From Hirudo medicinalis (Eukaryota > Annelida > Clitellata > Hirudinida > Hirudinidae): a DNA stretch of 64,000 nt. Within the stretch, counting starts at the first letter, position 1, and each line of letters begins with the position of its first letter. This document shows positions 41,128 through 54,065 of this stretch, one piece after another. The stretch covers positions 1-64,000 of the forward strand of contig MPNW01000528.1 in NCBI GenBank assembly GCA_011800805.1, in the 5' to 3' direction. Both the position numbers and the translations under genes were made by a program. The notes under the pieces were generated by a model. The model was not told the DNA's origin. It saw nothing but the letters and a program-made list of their open reading frames with translations, and ran no database searches.

Positions 41128-43716
41128 AGCTTTTCAAAGACATTTTCATCTCGGCATGGGGGAGTGTAATTTACGAGGATCGCACAATGCTTTGGGCTGC
41201 TTGTGCATTCCTTCAATGTGAATCCAGATCAACACAAGTTTTTCTGTCAGTGGAATTTATGGACAGCAAATAAACAAGGCCTGCTTCGTCACCGGAATGA
41301 GAATCCAGGTGGTGATTATTCCGATGCGTTTTAAATTACCCACCAAATTCAAAAACACGCTGTGGTTCGAGTTACTCAAGGTTGATTACAACTTGGGTTC
41401 ATTCCACCGCTCCTTCAGACGTGCCCAAGAGAGATTTGTGATTCACTTGGCTGCCAAGTTGTCTCGAAAAGTCTTATCACCGTGCATATCACAAATTGGA
41501 AGGTTTTGCAAATCACTATTTGCGCGCCATAAATGTGATGCAGACGATAACAGCATCGGCACAATGAAGCTGTTAATACAAATAAATTGCCTTCCCGGGT
41601 TTTGTGTCTCCTGCTGACCTTTGCTTTTTAGGAAATTTTCGGGGTTTTATTGGAATCCATGGTGTTCATATAAAATCAAATTTTTCATGGAAATGCAACG
41701 AAATAACTTTATTCTATTTTTTTAAGTTTTAAACTGAATTTTTAAAAGCAAAGAAAACATTTTGCTTTTAAAATATTTTAAGTCTCAGTTAATTAATGTT
41801 GTCAAAATACAATTTCTAATAAAAATATTTCATCTCAAATTAAATTACTACTTCTTCAAATGGATTTTTCGCTCAAAACGACCATAATTTTGTTGTTTAA
41901 AGAAATTCAGAATTTCTTCTTCCTTCGCATTCATCAGCTCTCGTCGTTGAGTCAGTTTCCTGCTTCTCCTGGAAGGATATGAGCTGCCCAAGAATTTTTA
42001 AATTATTGTTTGTTATCATTTTTTTGAAAATTAACTTTGTTTCTACATTAATTACTTGAATATGAATCTTTAGATTGTGGTTTCGTGATGAGGTATAAAT
42101 ATTTATTTATCAAAACATTATTTTCATTCGATTTCTTAAAACTTAATCACTCTTATAAAATAGTTTCTTCTCTTCACGAAATAGCAGACGTTGTTACAGT
42201 AACTAAAATTATAACAGCCCAAGATGCTTGTTTTAGCAGTTATTACATTCAGTGGTGACATCGGTAAATCAATGCGCATGCCCAGAATGTTGATCCACAC
42301 AGAGACCTTTTTAATAAATGTTAAATTTGTGGACAATTGAATCTACTTGTGAGGAGAACAAATTGTTGAAAGCATGCTTGGAATCAAATGTTTAGAAGTC
42401 AGATGTCACATCCTCCGCTTGTATCTTGTTTCATCATTTTATTATTTCGCACAAATCGCCAAAATATCCGTTCCTTTCGCATGATGCCAGTGATCAAACG
42501 ATTTTAAACACTGATCGCGTTTCATTCAACTCTTACTTAAGTTACAAAAACTTTTAAAAACTTCAATCAACAAAGAAATGACACGAGGACGGCAAATGAA
42601 ATTAGTGAAGAGATTCATTAGAGATTCATAGTGAAGATTTGTCATAACCATGCAGTGAAACAATGTTGGATGGACTGCAAGACGTTTTCGTTAATTTTCT
42701 AATGCATTTAACCGAAATATGTTTTGGAAACTCTTGTCTGGACTTATTTCACTTCTCGACATTTGTGAAAGAGCTGTGATCTAACCAAGCCGGTTGACGG
42801 GTCCTAATTGTTCTGATAAGCTTTGCTTAAGCCTTCTGTCACCCCTTTGATGATAGTGCTTAACGCAATTTGCGGTGGATTCATCGCTGCCTACATGTCT
42901 TTATTTTTCAAATTGATTGCTAAAAGAGCGAAATTACACCCTTGAAAACGTTCCGCACGACAAACTCCAATCATTCTTCCTGAGGAAGTCATCGTCGACT
43001 GTTCACTGAAGTGTTCACCCATCATCATCATCATCAGAAACAAAAATAAACTCATCGAACCACCTGCACCTATTAAACCCAGGTCCTCAACAACAATCTG
43101 TTTGCCGCTCATAATAATTTTTTTTTAAACAACTGAGTAATTATTTCATTTAGAATGGAATCCTCCAAGATTCAATAGTCACTTTCAAATCACACTCCTC
43201 GAATCAAACAAGAACAACATGTTTCCAAAACAAAGACAAAGTTGCATTGAAGATTTCAATTTTCCTCTTCTGATGATCGTCAAATCAGCTTGAAATGTTG
43301 CTGCAACTAACTGATCACCTCAGAACCAAAATCAAACCAGAATAAAAGCACAGCGGAAAAAACCAACGCTTGGTACCAAATTTCGCCTTTTATTCATTAT
43401 TGGTTGAAAGTATATAAAATAAAAATGATTATTTTGTGAAACTGTTGTCAATATCAAAGGAATGTTCAAAAGTCATCAGTGATTGGCCATGAAAACAAGA
43501 ATTTCCAACAAAATAATTGAACACTTCAAGTCTGAACAGTTATTCTAATTCAAATTATTTTCAAAAAATTATCTAAAATAACCATCAACAAAAGATGAAC
43601 AATGAGATTATCAGGCTGCAAATACAAAGCAAAAGTAATTCAGTACTTGTTCTTTTTGCGAGTATCAACCGCAACAAATACTGGGTGCAAAAGTAAGACT
43701 CATCAATAAAAATGCT
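41128..43716. other. Interval between GPCR and RILP-like gene
   Basis: AATAAA at about 41268 probably serves the GPCR. A 106-codon frame at 41297-41617 has no recognisable feature and begins only about 30 bases after that signal. No other gene is supported. Confidence 0.45.
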
Positions 43717-46700
43717 TTAAAATGGGTGACATTTCTGAGAGGAAAGCAGAGACAGGCTGGACGAATGGAGACTGGATCTTCTATAAATAGCACCGGAGGA
43801 GGTGGAGTTTGAATTTTGGAGGGGGTCCCTTAGTGGAATCATCCGACCGGGCGTGTTTTTCGTAGGCGACAACAAGTTTTTAAAACTGAAAATTAGACAA
43901 AAACAAAGTGAAACAAAGAAATAGAAGACACAAATGTGCAAAAAAATTAAATAATTCTTCGTAAACATTAAAGTGATCGACATGCATTCACATGCACAGC
44001 TAAACCTTGATCTCCAACTTCACCAGGAAGCGATTAAACCTGTAATGTTTGCAGGACTGCAACTTAAATACCAATGCCAATGATCTGTTAAAATATGAAA
44101 ATATGAGCATCTCGTGCAACGCAATCCCTTCGAACCTCTTTCATCTCCTGCTTTTTATTTCAAATGCTCTGCAATGAAGAGGTTTAAATGCACAACACAT
44201 TAATTCCTATTATTCAGTCATTTCTCAATTATTGACTTCAACAAAATCTCAGTTACTCTGATTAAGTGTTTTGTCTCAAACAGAAATCGGAAAGAATCTA
44301 TTTGGAACAAAAGGCCAATTTTTATCTATTTTGAGGCTAAAACAACAAACGTTAACGTAAAATATTCTTCGGCATAAATTTAAAAATCGAGATCTCGTCA
44401 TCTTATTTAATAAGATACATTGTTATAATTATTTGTGTTCAGGCTCCTCGGTGTGTTGAGGAGAAATTAAAAAATGAAGCAGGACGATCGAGCGAACGAC
44501 GGGCATCTTCCGCCAAATCACACTTAATTAAAGAGCTTTTAATTAATTAATCTCTAATTAAGCTTTTTAAAGATACAATTTATTGCTCAATTTGGAAATA
44601 AGTGGACATCTGATAAATTTTCAATCGCTTCATTGGCAACCTCCTCGAGCTTAAGCGATCGTCACAATGACGATCGGCGTGCGGGTCGGCCGAAATGGGG
44701 TTGCGTTCCTGCGTACGGCAACAGCGGTAACGATCGTAACGTTTCGCGTTCGCAACCCGGCCTGCGCCGCCGGGCAGGGGCGCTTTATAGTAGCCTTTTT
44801 GGTAGAGCGATTAAAAGGTGCCTTCGCATCCTATTCTGGTGAGTAAGATTGGCTAAATACAAAATACAACAATAAATATATCATTCATAATAACATTGAG
44901 TGTACTTAAATAGTCTCATAAACCTAAGCACCCCTGATGCTTGGACCATTTACATAGAGCTGTTTCCCAGGGCCTTTTATCATTGCAGGATTACAACCTC
45001 TCAAGCTAACAATGGTAAACATCATCATCATTATCCATCAGTGCTTTAAAGGTGAAACAATTCTAATCATTCAAAATTAACCGTCTCAGTGTTACGGCGC
45101 CCTTAAGAAATATGGCATTCATTATTTAAATAATAAGTTATTGTTCAACAACTATTCACTTATTATTCAGTTATTGACCAATAATTTACAATCAGAAATG
45201 AGAACCAACAATTTCTTAATCCCCGACTGCCTCTTGAACTTGTCCGGGTAGAGCTTCTCGTCCGGTTCTCTGTTGATCGGACCCTGAACGGGCGCGTCGG
45301 GATCGTGATCGTCGTCGTTGCCGTAATTTTTGGACGCTTCAACCTCCATCTCCCTGCAAGATCCAATGTCATTTATAAAGCATGAAATGTGGAATAACAT
45401 TGCTTAAGTGAATAATCGTTGAGATTTCAAGACATTGTTCAACAAGAACAAGGAATGGTAATGATTCTTTAAAGAACAAAGTTTTGCATCGAACAGAGTA
45501 CGGGCAGCTCGTCCCATTTTGAAAAACATTGATATATCATATCATATCAATTCATTCACTCACGAGACTTGCAATAATTTCTTTATTAATATTTTATTTA
45601 ATATATATACACATTTATATCACCAACTTATTTAAGCAATAATTCCTTTGGCACTTATTTGCATTTGTCTAAATACATTGAATTCTTCACATTCATTACA
45701 ATCTAAGATTATATTACAACTACAAGTAAGAGGCTCAAATTCTATTTTTCACTTCAAAACATTTTCAACGAATTTGATGCTAAGTTCAAACGGAATAAAA
45801 ATGCACATAAAATCTTTAATGGGATGTGATGGGTCAATATGAAACATCTCATGACATCCGTCGAGCTCGAACGACCGAACCTGTTAGAATATTTAAGCAG
45901 AACCAACTCCTCCTCGAGTGCTTGAACTTTCGTCCTCATCTCATCTCGCTGCTTCACAATTTCCTGGTGACCGAAGAAACGTTTCTGCTGTTTTGAAAGG
46001 AGTTGGAGATCCAATGATTGACAACTTAACACAGTGACTTATACCATATGTCTCCACCATTTAAGTCATCACAGCAACCACACATCCTACCAAGGCTGAC
46101 ATGGCCATGGCAATAGATTGAAAAATTAAGAAAAATTATTGAAAAGATATTCGTAATGATGAATTGAATGCAATCCCAATAATTCTTCTTGAAATTAAAT
46201 AATTTAATCATTCCAAAACCTCCTCGATTGAAATGTCATCTCGGCTGAAAGTTTCGAGTCTTTTGACTTTTTCAAGAAGGAAAGCAATCTGTCTATCGCG
46301 GTCATTGAGCTGAGACTGGATGTTCGACTTTTCGAAGATCATGTTCTGCGCTACCTTTTCCATCTGATGAGATTTTTTGTGCGACTCGCTGTTCTGCTTA
46401 CACAGCTGCTTCACTCTCGTTTCAAGCTGCAAAGAAAGAAATGTGGACAAATTGCTTAAGGTGCTTTTGATGTCAAGTTGAATACAAACAAAGTTCTGCC
46501 ATAAAATTTTAGCAACTTCAGTTCTTCGGAGCTTGTCGACTCGAATTGGAGACACAAAATTGTGCAAACGTTGCCCGCAAAACGTGCTGATGCCATCGAT
46601 AATCCGCATTTCGTTAACTTTCTTCGACCGAATCCGCAGAAATCTGAAATAGTGTTCATCGGCACACCTGTCCGCCTAAAAACTCAGTCTCCTCCGTCTT

Positions 46701-48827
46701 CCATAAACATCGCCAGCACCTCCCTCCTTCTTCTACTACTCTTAAAAATCCCGTTACTTTCGATTCTCGCCTCGGCTTTAAAGAAAGTTCTGCCCCTGTC
46801 GACGAATCGCATCGTTCGGGCAATTCGTCGCATCGGCCCGCTCCTCTCCATCGACACGACTTCTGCCCCTGCGTTGGTATGCCTGCCTCTTCGATCCATT
46901 CCTTGCAACACATACAAAATAAACTTGCTAAACTTGTTCTCCTCGACCCCATCCTCGATAGCACCGACTGCCCGAAGCAATGGCACCTGTTACCGATCAA
47001 CGATCGCATCACCTTCAAAATCGCCCTCGTGACATATCGAACTCTCACGACATCCAATCCACCCTATCTCCACCACCTCACTCTCCACCACCTCATTCTC
47101 CACCACCTCACTCTCCACCACCTCACTCCCCACCACCTCACTCTCCACCACCTCACTCCCCACCACCTCACTCTCCACCACCTCACTCCCCATCACCTCA
47201 CTCTCCACCCCCATGCAATAGAGACTTCTCTTATGCCTCCCCTGTTGCCTAGAATGCATTACCTCCCATCCTAAAAGCTCAACCATCCCTGGAGCTCTTC
47301 AAATTTCACCTGAAGACTCATCTCTTCAGGACACCCATGTGAAGCTAAAGAAGACACAAGGCACCTCTGATGCTATGCACATGGTGCATTACAAATTAAC
47401 TATTATTATTATTATTGTTGTTGTCGTTGTTGTTGTGTTGTTGTTTTGTTGTTGTTTCCTATCACTGTACTCCACAAAATTTAACAAAACTTGATTGTGT
47501 TGATGAATTCAAACAAACCATTTCAGCGTTTGTGGTCTGTTGGTCAAGACTTTTATCCAAACTTTTGAGTTCTTCTCGTTGCTTCGAAATGATGACTTTC
47601 AATCTTTCAATCTCCTCTTGCAAGCCATTGTACTCATCAATTACTGAAAGATGACTTAAGTCACGTTATATTTACAAGCAATTCTGAATGATGACTTGAT
47701 GATTAAGTTGCTTTTCAAATTCTAAATAATATCAAAATGAAGAGAACTAAACAATATTACATCATCCATGAATCCATCACGAAAACTTGCATTCAATATT
47801 GTTGATCTCCTTGATTTTGTGTTGTTGAATGATCGAATTCAACCTGTGGTTTTCATCCTGGAGTTTAGTGATCATCTCCCTGTGAGCATGAGCTTCCATC
47901 TTCCAACTGTCCTCAATCTGTTCCAATTCCTGAAAAAATAACTTACAATCAAAGTCATTTAAAATGCTGAAAATTATAAGAATTAAAAAATTTTAAAACA
48001 CCTAAAAACGTTTTCATAAGCAAACAATTATTTAATCAAATAGTAACCCATCAATTAACAATAAAATCACTTTTAAAATAATTTAATCGTTTAAGTCTCC
48101 TAAATAGTTTGATAATTCACGGCTTAAATTGGTTTATGTTGCTTGGCGCGGCTCCATTAGGAGTTCAATTCGTAGACACTCACAAGAGTTTCTATGACTA
48201 ACATTTACATGCAGAATGTTAAACAGCTTTCAACATGAAAAGTGTCAATCGCCAGGATTAACAACATGGTGATGTAATGTTTGCTTTAATCATTTAATTC
48301 ACAAATACTCATCTTGAAACTCATTTCAGTTACAAATGTGAGGTTTACATTGCTAAGTAAACTGTTAGCTAATTAATCTAATTGTTGGACATTATGAAAC
48401 CTATTTTCAAGCCTTTAAATGTAAACCTTTTAACATTTCCATGAGACAAAATATGTAAACATCAGCAAATTAAACCAATTCATCCATGAAACATTATTTG
48501 TTTGTAAATGAAAAGCATTTGTGTCAAAGTAACAACAGCAACCTTTTCGAACTTTAATTTTTCTTCAGCTTTCAATTTCTTCTCAGCTTGAAGCCTCTCA
48601 ACAGTGAACTTCAAGTCACATATTTCGGTATTTTCATTTTCTGAACGTTGAGTGAGTTCTTCTAAATATTCCAGGGCTCTAATCACCATAGGCATCAAAC
48701 CCGTAATAGACTCCGTACCAAGTGTGTCTATCATCTTTTCAAACTGATTTCCGATTCCAGAAGCCAACTCGTAGACATCAACTGTGGTCAAAGTAGCCAC
48801 AATTGATGCCATTTGCCTATCTGGCAT
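43717..48827 (-). CDS. RILP-like Rab effector (RILPL family), 7 exons
   Basis: A coiled-coil adaptor for Rab GTPases in lysosome and cilium traffic. Exons: 48827-48543, 47929-47787, about 47654-47519, 46426-46220, 45963-45881, 45353-45210, 43885-43717; phases agree and give 388 residues (human RILPL1 is about 403). The N-terminal RH1 domain reads VDVYELASGIGNQFEKMID then GLMPMVIRALEYLEEL. Coiled coil follows through exons 2-4. The RH2-type region is EIVKQRDEMRTKVQALEEE. The tail includes SGIKKFFKNLLSP, like the GIKRLF motif of the family. The start could also be the second ATG at 48812. The exon 3 acceptor (GACTTAAG) is weak; it was chosen because the nearer TTTCAG creates a stop. Introns 3 and 6 hold retroelements. 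Confidence 0.85.
44650..44850 (+). repeat. SINE family 2 copy (approximate ends), in RILP-like intron 6
   Basis: A GC-rich island in AT-rich intron: GCGTTCCTGCGTACGGC, a B-box-like CGCGTTCGCAACCCGG, then GGGCGCTTTATAGTAGCC and a GGTGCCTT tail. Element order matches the copy at 53005-53140. Confidence 0.5.
46590..47415 (+). mobile_element. LINE 3' fragment (CR1/L2-like), antisense in RILP-like intron 3
   Basis: Frames on the plus strand carry the end of a LINE reverse transcriptase: RPNPQKSEIVFIGTP, then after a frame change HSLQHIQNKLAKLVL, WHLLPINDRITFKIALVTYR, and PSLELFKFHLKTHLF at the close. This is the conserved C-terminal end of the CR1/L2 group. The 3' tail (GGCACCTCTGATGCTATGCA) ends in ATT repeats at 47402. 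The coding part is interrupted by a minisatellite. No 5' portion is present, as expected for a truncated insertion. Confidence 0.75.
47068..47215. repeat. Minisatellite of 15/30-bp units inside the LINE fragment
   Basis: Units of CACCACCTCACTCTC alternate with CACCACCTCACTCCC, giving a 30-bp higher-order period, for about 10 copies. It stays open in the LINE frame (LHHLTPHH repeats), so it may have grown from the LINE's own coding sequence. Confidence 0.9.
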
Positions 48828-50769
48828 GAGACAAACTACTGGCAAAAACCGATCGTCGAACAAGTTTAGGCGCAACGTCCAGTGGGCGTAGTAGAAAACT
48901 ATCTATGATAGTTAGATGTAATGTATTTGGGTGCAAAGACCCATTAAGAAACCTTTAAAGCCAATTTTATATTTTCATAATTTATTTAATCTTAACAATT
49001 ACATGTGCACGATATCGAATTAAATTAGCATTTACAACACAAAATAATGGGAAATTTCAATGTTGTTGAGTATAAATAAAACATTGCATTTTAGTGCGCA
49101 GTTAGTAGCTTTAGAACTCATACCTGTCAGATAAAAGGCCAGATATTTATTTAAAGGAAATTCCAATTCACCAATTCGTGGATCGTTAAAGTGAGTCACT
49201 AAAGTCAGGTAGTGTTAAGGATTGATGCGTGTTTTTACTTGCCATCACCAATCCATTAAAGTAATTAATATCCTCTGTTTAATTTCTATTTAAAAAGGAT
49301 ATCAATTAACATTAATTAGGATATAAGAAATTTTACTGCAACTCATTTGATGACCTGTGACATCTCAGGAAGAAAAGTTTTTTAAAACTAAGTAACGCAA
49401 AAAATTCAGCTAGGGAGAATGATGATGAGCATTTGTATCAAAGGAACAACAGCAACCTTTTCGAACTTTAATTTTTCTTCAGCTTTCCGCTTCTTCTAAA
49501 CTTACGCTTACACTCACACTTAACTAATGAACCTAAAAAAGAAACAGTTTCCACTGGAGATTCTTTTCCAAATTTGCATTTTTTTTTATTATTGGCTAAG
49601 GTTATTATTAAGGTTAGGGCACAAAATTGTAAATGAGAAATTACTGATAATAATTGATGGCATAATAAGTAAATTAATATATCGCAGTTATGTCAGTACA
49701 AATAATGTCACCAATAGACATTTCCGATTTCACTCAGTAGACTTCTGAAGGCCGTGGTACAACGCAATGTTACCATGTTACTTTTCCAAAAGATTTCTCT
49801 AGATGTAATTTGAACAAAACCAAATTCGGATTTATTTACGCAGATATTTGCAATATATCATATAGATTTTTCATAAATACGATTAACAAAAGTTTAAAAT
49901 AAAATTACTGTAAATGTTGTCAGCTTGAGTTGCTACGGATTTTTAAGTTAAATTAATACCCCGTTGATGCATTTTGACATTTCATTTATTCAATTTAATA
50001 GTGGTTAAATAGTGTCGTAACATGACGTTATTTTGAAATATTCACAACGTTTTATAACATTTTAAAATTTTAATATGCACATTTTCTTAATTCGACACAA
50101 CTTTTTCACAGCATTGTTGAGTTAGTTATTTCTACAATTGGTGAAATGTTTAACGTTATGGAAACATTTTAAAGGGAATATTTAAGAATTTGAGAATAAT
50201 TAGTATTCTAACTAACTAACTAGCAAAGGAAACTAAAACATTAAAGGCAATCTTAATCGCAAATTGAACTTTTTGAGGATTAAACGGTTGGTCACGAAGA
50301 AGTTATCCGATCCACAGCATTCATTCATATCAGCATCATTATGTTAACCCTTAATATTCGATAGTTTCAACATATTACGATGCATGCAGTTGCTATTGCA
50401 GTAACCGCTGCGGTTATATTAAGCGCAAGTTCTCTTATGTCAGTCTTTTAAGAATCATTCCAAATATATCTTTTGGGAAACAGAAACCTCCATTGAGACT
50501 ATTTTTTTTGCATTTTTAAAGTAATCGCTATTTGAAATTTTTTTTATTTCAATATAAACTGAATAACTTGATTAAGGCTACAAACCAAACAAATGTTTAT
50601 GTATGCATTTCACTCTATTGAATTTACATCGATAAAATAATTCACTTAATTATTTAAATTGAAAGATAAATGGAAAAAATAAGTGTCTTAAAAATTTATT
50701 CAAATGAAATGTTTACACTTAAAATTCATCGGTCGAAAGTAACGAAGTGAATGCTTTATTTGGAATTGG
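48828..50769. other. Interval between RILP-like and CHP genes
   Basis: Upstream region of the RILP-like gene (minus strand) and downstream of CHP. The only notable item is the duplicated exon fragment at 49426-49495. No gene is supported; a 73-codon frame at 49527 has no features. Confidence 0.5.
49426..49495 (-). pseudogene. Duplicate fragment of RILP-like exon 1 / intron 1
   Basis: About 70 bases nearly match 48512-48581, covering the end of exon 1 (coding KAEEKLKFEK), its donor and the first 30 or so bases of intron 1. The shared core AACAACAGCAACCTTTTCGA is exact. Outside this stretch the two regions differ. Either a small segmental duplication or two haplotypes joined in the assembly. 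Confidence 0.75.
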
Positions 50770-53700
50770 TCACGTGATCAGGAATCTGAGACTGAACTTC
50801 TCCTCGAGTGGAATGTGCTCAATAATCTTCATGAACTCGTAGTGGTTGATCATGCCGTCCTCATCCTCATCCACTTCCAGAATTGCCCTCTCCACGATGC
50901 TGCACATCTGCCAGGTTTCGACAATTTATAAAAGTCACCATCGTCGCTGTCGTTTATTACAAAATTACAAAATTATTACAGCGTTACAAAATTTAAGCAC
51001 ATTAAAACAGCGACATTAAGTGAGGTAATCGATGAAAATAAAAAAATTGAGTAAAACGTGAATATTATATTAATTACATACAATCAATAAGAATAATTAT
51101 ATTTAAACGCAGTCAAACTATGACCCCAGTCGGCAAATACATTTTTCTGAGTTATCGAAGCAAATGTGGATGTAAACTTGAGGTAACTCTTCTAAGTTGA
51201 ATGTTTTATGAGGATTTAGATCATATAACGATATAATTTGACAGCTAATAAAATTAGAGTTAGATTATAAATTACTTTCTCCCCGTTAACCAATTAATAA
51301 TAAAGTTGGAGTGTGACGATATAGATCTCCCATGACTTCGTATAGTTTTGGTTACATTGACACGAGAGTTTAGAAGCACGAGAAAAAGTGACAATACCTT
51401 TTATTTATTGCCAAGTGCAACCTTAAGATGATGGGAGGGACATGTTCTAGTATTATGAGGAGAAATTAAAAAGGTACAAATTGATAAACCTAGAAATAAG
51501 GAGAAGTAGAGGTGATCTCATAGAAACGTTCAAGGTATTAACAGGAAGAGAAGATTTACCGACTGAACCACCAAAAGCAGTTCCACAAGAGGGCATGAAT
51601 GTAAACTGTATAGGAAAGCAGCGGGTACTCTGAAGAATAATTACTTCAGCACGAGAGTAGTTAAAAGCTTGATTAGGTGACAATATATTCAGACAATATA
51701 GATTCGGTGGAACTATTTGAAAATAGGACTATCGAAATTTGGATATTGAATTAAATAGGAGTGGTTTATCACACAGACATTAGTCTACTTAAACCACTAT
51801 AAATTAATGTTGTGTTGTGTTATTCAAGTCGCCAATAAACTTCCTCATTTTTGTTCCAATTTGTAACAATAAACATGCAGATGTGTTGCTGCAGTCGAAA
51901 TATTAAGTAATTTTCACGAAAAAAAATCGGTGTTAGAAATCGCATTGCTCGAAATTGTTTATTTTTAATTCTGAACGAATATTGTATTTTTAATCCAGAA
52001 AAGTTTTCAATCCTCAATAAGGAGAATTTTGGGTAATGTTTTTATCACCGTGTTATTAACATAATGCATATAATTTTCAAACATTGGTCACAGGTAAAGA
52101 GTACATTTAGTTAATTTAATTGCTTATCCCCTTATTAATGCTTGGAAGTGTGAACCCAGTGTGGGTGTCCTCAAAATTTTGGGGGATAGGATATGTCAGT
52201 GACCTGACTTTTGAATATTTTAAATGTTATTTTTGTTCGCGGACAACTATATTAAGTACGTGATAAGGTTGCATGAGGTGATCGAACGATTCGATGACTT
52301 TCTGCATATTGATGAATCTAATTAACTCGATGTGTATATAAGTCGATATGCAGAGTTAGCTAGGAGATAGGTGTAGAGAGGTTCTAGAGAGGTCTGAGAG
52401 AGGCNGTCTGAGAGAGGCCAGAGAGTTAGAGTTCGATAGAGAGTCAGAGTTGTGTGCGAGTGTGTGTGTGAAAGAGCGCGAAGAGTCGAGAACAATAGAT
52501 TTGTCGAGATTTTATCGAATATTTTGATATTATACTCTAGTTTCGATATTTTATTGTTGATTTCTTATTTGTCAATATACTTTCATTTCCATTGTAGTTG
52601 TTATTTTCGATCTATTTCGATTTATTAAGATAGGAACCCGATCGGAGAATTTTAGAACCTGACAGGATAAGTAAATTCTTGGCAGTCATTGTATATCAGG
52701 CATTTATAACAAATATGTAAAAAAAACATACATTTATTTACAACATATTTATTAGACAATTATACTTCTAATAATTAATAAAGTAGAAATAAATACATAA
52801 AATATAATTTCATCCAACCTCCTCCTCGCTGATTTTCACGTTGATCATGGAACGAACAATCTCCAGCAGTTCAAACCTCGTTATCTTGCCGTCTCTATCG
52901 GCATCCATTAGTTTGAATAGCACTTGTGAAGTCATTAATATCGTTATTAATATTTAAACAATAACTGAATAGCAACGAATAACAGCGAATATAATGAATT
53001 TATAACCGCGCAACGTTGGCGTTCTTGCATGCGGCGGTGTCGCGTTCGAAACCCATCCTTCACTGCCACAAGCGCCCTTGGGAAGGAGCGCTGTATAAAT
53101 GGTTAACAAAAAAAGCGCCTCTGACGCTATATAAATGAACTACATCTACATCAACGTTGACAAGTTAATACTTGTTATGGAATTAGTTAACTAAATAATG
53201 AGTTACCTTCAGCTTTTGATTGTCTGCTGTTTACATCACCTGCAGGGGTCTTATTTTCTATGGCTGGTCTGAAAGTTGCCAGAGTCTTTAAGAACTTCTC
53301 AAAATCAACAACTGCGAGGCTATCGTTTCTATAACGAATAAGTGTTTCTAATCAATTTATTAAATCTAAAATGTCTTACCTGAAAATGTTTGCAATGTAA
53401 CTTAAGTAAACACTTGATATCAACAATGAATCAATCAAATATCTTTACAATAGTTCGTCCATACCGGCAATTAATAATAATTAATAAATAACACTACATT
53501 ATAGTAGAAAAAATAGTATACTACATATCCTACGAGCCACCAACGAAACCAGTCCCGTCCGTATCAGTAATATACCGCAGGTCACAACGATCAATAAATA
53601 ATAAGCGTTTAAGAGTATATACGGTTAAAATGGTACACAATTTCAACATTATCGTGAACATTTGTGAGTCTATATTTCTAAAAAAAAAATCACCGATCAT

Positions 53701-54065
53701 CGAAAAAGAGTTGAATTATTCGCTCTCTGAATGGATTCCTTGAGAGAACGGTTAATCTTTGGAAATCTTCGCGACTGAGACGTCGATGAAATTAATTAAA
53801 TTATTCATTTGATATACAAAAAAAACTGCATGGTCATTGAAACATCTCACATTTCCCTCACCACAAATTTCCAACCGATCTTTTATCCAGATTTCTAAAT
53901 CTCATGTACAGCCTTAAGACGAGAGCTTTGGTAACTAATAAAAATGCCTTAATGAAAATTAAGCTTTCACATGTGAATAAAATCAGCAATCAGCCAACAT
54001 CCAGTTTCCTTGCAAAGTCTCGACAAATCATCCTTGGTCATCGGCAGAGATCCCGTGAGGCCCAT
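50770..54065 (-). CDS. CHP1: Calcineurin B homologous protein (CHP), 6 exons
   Basis: An N-myristoylated EF-hand cofactor of Na+/H+ exchangers. Exons: 54065-53999, 53934-53862, 53774-53694, 53328-53240, 52922-52819, 50907-50770; every phase closes. MGLTGS fits N-myristoylation. The N-terminal EF-hands are degenerate, as in the family: KETGF... LYMRFRNLDKRSVGNL, CREDFQRLTVLSRNPF. KFLKTLATFRPAI links to two canonical loops, DADRDGKITRFE and DEDEDGMINHYE. The end EKFSLRFLIT matches the family's EQKMSIRFL. The CHP1 versus CHP2 split cannot be made for an invertebrate copy. Introns 4 and 5 carry a SINE and a LINE fragment. Confidence 0.92.
51440..51810 (+). mobile_element. Degenerate LINE 3' end (same family as 59960-60560), in CHP intron 5
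   Basis: Shares long near-identical stretches with the fragment at 59960-60560, for example AGAAACGTTCAAG then TATTAACAGGAAGAGAAGA, and the downstream CGAAATTT...GATATT part. The reading frame corresponds to the C-terminal GDLLETFKILTGRED block of CR1-like reverse transcriptases, with stops. Confidence 0.65.
52151..52670 (+). mobile_element. Possible solo LTR, low confidence
   Basis: Starts TGTGAACCC, has a TATA-like GTATATAAGTCGATA at about 52334, then a GA-rich transcribed-looking stretch and ends near AACCTGACA. Layout suggests an LTR, but no clear target duplication was found (GGAAG versus GGATA), and no internal retroelement genes are present. One N at 52405 is flanked by identical GTCTGAGAGAGGC, another contig-join artefact. 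Confidence 0.3.
53005..53140 (+). repeat. SINE family 2 copy, in CHP intron 4
   Basis: TGGCGTTCTTGCATGCGGC, B-box-like CGCGTTCGAAACCC, AAGCGCCCTTGGGAAGGAGC, then the tail AGCGCCTCTGACGCTATATA. The tail resembles the 3' end of the LINE at 46590-47415 (GGCACCTCTGATGCTATGCA). Confidence 0.6.

Noticed and set aside
41297..41617. 106-codon open frame after the GPCR
   Set aside because: Lies in or just after the GPCR 3' untranslated region, no motif or homology recognised.
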